Part shown: piece by piece, positions 4,666-6,990 of the stretch
How positions within the stretch are numbered: the stretch's first letter is position 1
Layout of the letters: every line of letters begins with the position of its first letter
Assembly: GCA_937885735.1 (NCBI GenBank)
Contig: CALABN010000278.1
Coordinates: 1-6,990, forward strand
Source of the DNA: an uncultured Bacteroidota bacterium
GTDB lineage: Bacteria > Bacteroidota > Bacteroidia > Bacteroidales > SZUA-534
Direction: 5' to 3'
Length of the DNA stretch: 6,990 nucleotides
Notes under the pieces: generated by a model
What the model was told of the DNA's origin: nothing
Seen by the model: the letters and a program-made list of their open reading frames with translations, nothing else
The model's database searches: none
Made by a program: the position numbers and the translations under genes

Positions 4666-6990
4666 ATGTCTTTTGGCGATCGCTTTAGGGGCGTTGTGTG
4701 TGCATTGTTGTTTTTGGTAATATCCAAATCTTGTCTTTTCTCTCAGACGACGGGGTACTCGTCGAATGTGGTTGTGAATGGGGATGTGGCGGCTGATGCG
4801 GTTTCTATGTTGTTGGAATCTGTTAATATGACTGAGGAACAGAAAAAACGCTATGATGCTGCAGTAAACGCTTATAATGATATTAAGAAGTTGGGTAATG
4901 TAGTGAATTCTCTGTCAGATTTGCTTAAAAACGGGATTCTTAGTCTGCCATGTGGAATAGAGCAAAAAAATAAGTCTGATGGCTATACACTATGTATCAG
5001 AAGCATCGAAAGTGATGAAAATGGTGATTCATGGATAATGGTGTCGTGTGTAATTCCATTTAAGGAAAAAAATGGGAATGTGATGATAGCCTTTGATGGC
5101 AAGGCCAAAATTGAAGGCGAGAACGGACTGGGGACTGCAGGCGAATTGGAACTGGTTGCTCCCGTGTCGCGTGAAATGGGAAAGACGACATTGGTTTTCA
5201 ACAGCGGGACAAAAGTCGCTTTTGGTTGCGATGGCTTTGAAAAAGTGGTGGCAAAAATGTCTTTTGCCATTACATCTGCGAGCATTAAGGCTGTAGATGC
5301 TGCAGGAAAGCCGCAAGGTCGCATAAAGATAGATGTGGATGCCGAATTCAACGATTTCGATGATTTTTCGGTTTCTCTTGATGTCAGCCAACGTTTCAAG
5401 CTGGAGGGTCTTGACGATTTCATTTTCCTGCTGAAGGGTGCCACTTTGGACCAAAGCTACACTTCGACATCAACGATGGTCAAGTTTCCTAATGGATACT
5501 TCGACAATAAGTCAGAATCTGACAAGAAACAATGGAGAGGTTTGGCCATTACGCAAGCCGAAGTTGAATTGCCAGGTTTTATGGGGACAACTACGGATGA
5601 AGGTAAAAAATCAACTGCAAATCCGATAAAACTCACACTTGATAACGTGATTATTGATGGTGATGGTTTTAGCGGGAATGCATCTGCACAAAACATTGTA
5701 ACAATAGGTTCTATAGATACCACAACTTGGTCGATGACGGTTGACGACTTTTCAATCAATATCTTGAAAAACGATTTGACGGGGTTGGGCTTTGGTGGCA
5801 AACTTAATGCGCCTCCTTTGGGCAGTAATTCAATGCTTGATTATGACGCAAAATACAGTATGGCAGAAAAAAATTACATAATAGATGCCACATTGCCCGA
5901 CAAGGCTGATTTTCCGATGTTGAGCGGAGCAATGACAATAAAACCAGGTTCGAGCGTAATAGTTAAGATTCAGGATTCGGAGGTGTATCCTACATTGGTG
6001 CTTAATGGTGAATTGTCGGTTAATGCTATGATAGGCAATTCATCCGACAACAAGCTGACTTTGCCTGATTTGGAATTTAGTGGCATGAAAATCAGGCGTG
6101 AAAGCCCTGTATTTGAATTGGGGACATTTTCTCTAACTGGTCCTTTGAAGACACCAGAGATTGCGGGATTCCAACTTTCGATTGACAGCGTACGTAGTTT
6201 CGTGGAAAATGAAAACACTGGACTCCGTGTTGATGCAAAAGTGTATGTTACTGACAAATTTCAAGGAGGCGCAGGAGTGAAACTATATGGCAATCCTGAA
6301 AAGTGGAAATTTAAAGAAGTAAAATTAGGTAAAATAAATATCAAGTATGATCAACGAGCATTTTCTATTATTGGTGGTGTGGAATTCCTAAGTGGAGATG
6401 AAACTTACGGCAAGGGCTTCCGTGGTGAACTTAAACTAGGTCTGTTGAATGACAAACTTAAAGTTGATGCTGTTGGCGTATTCGGCAAGAAAGATGATTA
6501 TAGGTATTTCCTTACCGATGCATTTCTGGAAACTAAACCGGCTAACGGCATTAAGGTGTCTTTCCTTAATTTTTATGGTGTTGGAGGTGGCCTCTATTGG
6601 AAAATGCAACAAAGCCATGGCAGTACAAACAGCAATTTTGGAAAGTCTCTTTCCGGAATAAATTATGTTCCTGACGACAACGTAGGAATAGGACTGATGG
6701 CTCGTACAAAATTTGGATTTTCAGGTAATGATAAGACGATGGATGCTGATGTGGGATTGGAAATACAACTTAATAAAAACTGGGGAGTCAATTTTGTGCA
6801 GTTTCGCGGTGATGCCACATTCATATGTAAGGAACTTGGTGCTGGAGTTGGACAGAGCATTACAAACAACATAAATAAAATAGAAGCTGCATCTAAAGGC
6901 GTGGCAAAATTTGACAAGAGCCAACTGGAAACGCCTGGCGGTGATGGAATGCTAAGGGCCTCAATGGGTATGATGTTTGATATTGAAAAA
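4666..6990 (+). CDS. Large secreted beta-rich protein of unknown function, 3' end beyond the window
   Basis: An open frame of at least 775 codons with no stop before the edge. From the ATG at 4666 the protein begins MSFGDRFRG followed by a VVCALLFLVI core and a likely signal peptidase I site after LFS before QTT. The in-frame ATG at 4627 would add 13 residues in front of this signal and sits almost on the predicted transcription start. Residues about 46-90 are helical and charged. From about 110 onward the protein alternates short beta strands with Asp/Asn/Gly turns. Distinct blocks include WSMTVDDFSINIL (355 onward), NAPPLGSNS (about 381), FGKKDDYRYFLTDAF (606 onward) and GVGGGLYW (638-645). 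I recall similar blocks in very large uncharacterised Bacteroidota proteins, but no function or domain name can be given. No transmembrane helix beyond the signal and no catalytic motif is visible, so a surface or periplasmic structural role is inferred. The C-terminus, where a sorting signal might sit, is missing. Confidence 0.85.
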   Translation, partial: MSFGDRFRGVVCALLFLVISKSCLFSQTTGYSSNVVVNGDVAADAVSMLLESVNMTEEQKKRYDAAVNAYNDIKKLGNVVNSLSDLLKNGILSLPCGIEQKNKSDGYTLCIRSIESDENGDSWIMVSCVIPFKEKNGNVMIAFDGKAKIEGENGLGTAGELELVAPVSREMGKTTLVFNSGTKVAFGCDGFEKVVAKMSFAITSASIKAVDAAGKPQGRIKIDVDAEFNDFDDFSVSLDVSQRFKLEGLDDFIFLLKGATLDQSYTSTSTMVKFPNGYFDNKSESDKKQWRGLAITQAEVELPGFMGTTTDEGKKSTANPIKLTLDNVIIDGDGFSGNASAQNIVTIGSIDTTTWSMTVDDFSINILKNDLTGLGFGGKLNAPPLGSNSMLDYDAKYSMAEKNYIIDATLPDKADFPMLSGAMTIKPGSSVIVKIQDSEVYPTLVLNGELSVNAMIGNSSDNKLTLPDLEFSGMKIRRESPVFELGTFSLTGPLKTPEIAGFQLSIDSVRSFVENENTGLRVDAKVYVTDKFQGGAGVKLYGNPEKWKFKEVKLGKINIKYDQRAFSIIGGVEFLSGDETYGKGFRGELKLGLLNDKLKVDAVGVFGKKDDYRYFLTDAFLETKPANGIKVSFLNFYGVGGGLYWKMQQSHGSTNSNFGKSLSGINYVPDDNVGIGLMARTKFGFSGNDKTMDADVGLEIQLNKNWGVNFVQFRGDATFICKELGAGVGQSITNNINKIEAASKGVAKFDKSQLETPGGDGMLRASMGMMFDIEK

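Noticed and set aside
4983..5454. Two overlapping minus-strand frames of 153 and 141 aa
   Set aside because: They are shadows of the large plus-strand secreted-protein frame, which is open from 4627 to the window edge without interruption.
3445..6990. CRISPR array or tandem-repeat element
   Set aside because: No regularly spaced repeat of about 25-37 bases was seen; only short hexamer repeats and simple inverted repeats are present.

Overview
The window most likely comes from a member of the Bacteroidota, probably order Bacteroidales. The evidence is a periplasmic PpiC/SurA-type isomerase, a MoxR ATPase and an OstA/LptA-like protein packed in one operon, promoter-like sequences matching the Bacteroidota TAnnTTTG -7 box, absence of obvious Shine-Dalgarno sites, and a long secreted beta-rich protein of a kind I associate with this phylum. 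I cannot name the species.

Left part (1-3249, plus strand): an operon-like block for envelope biogenesis. The 3' part of a SurA-like peptidyl-prolyl isomerase gene enters from the left edge and carries an in-frame TAG (34-36) inside a clearly continuing rotamase domain. Its end overlaps the start of a MoxR-type AAA+ ATPase. One base after the MoxR stop begins a secreted OstA/LptA-like protein. The tight spacing suggests co-transcription and translational coupling. Periplasmic folding (SurA) and an LptA-like periplasmic protein fit outer-membrane assembly; the MoxR partner is not visible.

Middle part (3250-4665): a Bacteroidota-type promoter drives a complete tRNA-Ser(UGA) gene with encoded CCA. 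A rho-independent terminator preceded by a repeated TAGTCCC motif follows. Then comes an AT-richer region with repeated TTGTGA hexamers (three exactly 10 bp apart), a short inverted repeat, a minus-strand gene for a small HNH-nuclease-like zinc protein, and a roughly 490-base gene-poor stretch. That stretch holds a strong 32-bp hairpin/palindrome whose right arm overlaps the -33 element of a second promoter candidate. A tRNA 3' end followed by a composition change, a lone nuclease gene and repeats is the usual look of an integration hotspot, but no integrase or duplicated att site is visible.

Right part (4666-6990, running off the edge): an open frame of at least 775 codons without a stop, encoding a secreted, strongly beta-structured protein of unknown function. 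It is the least explained part of the window, and its 3' end and partners lie outside it.
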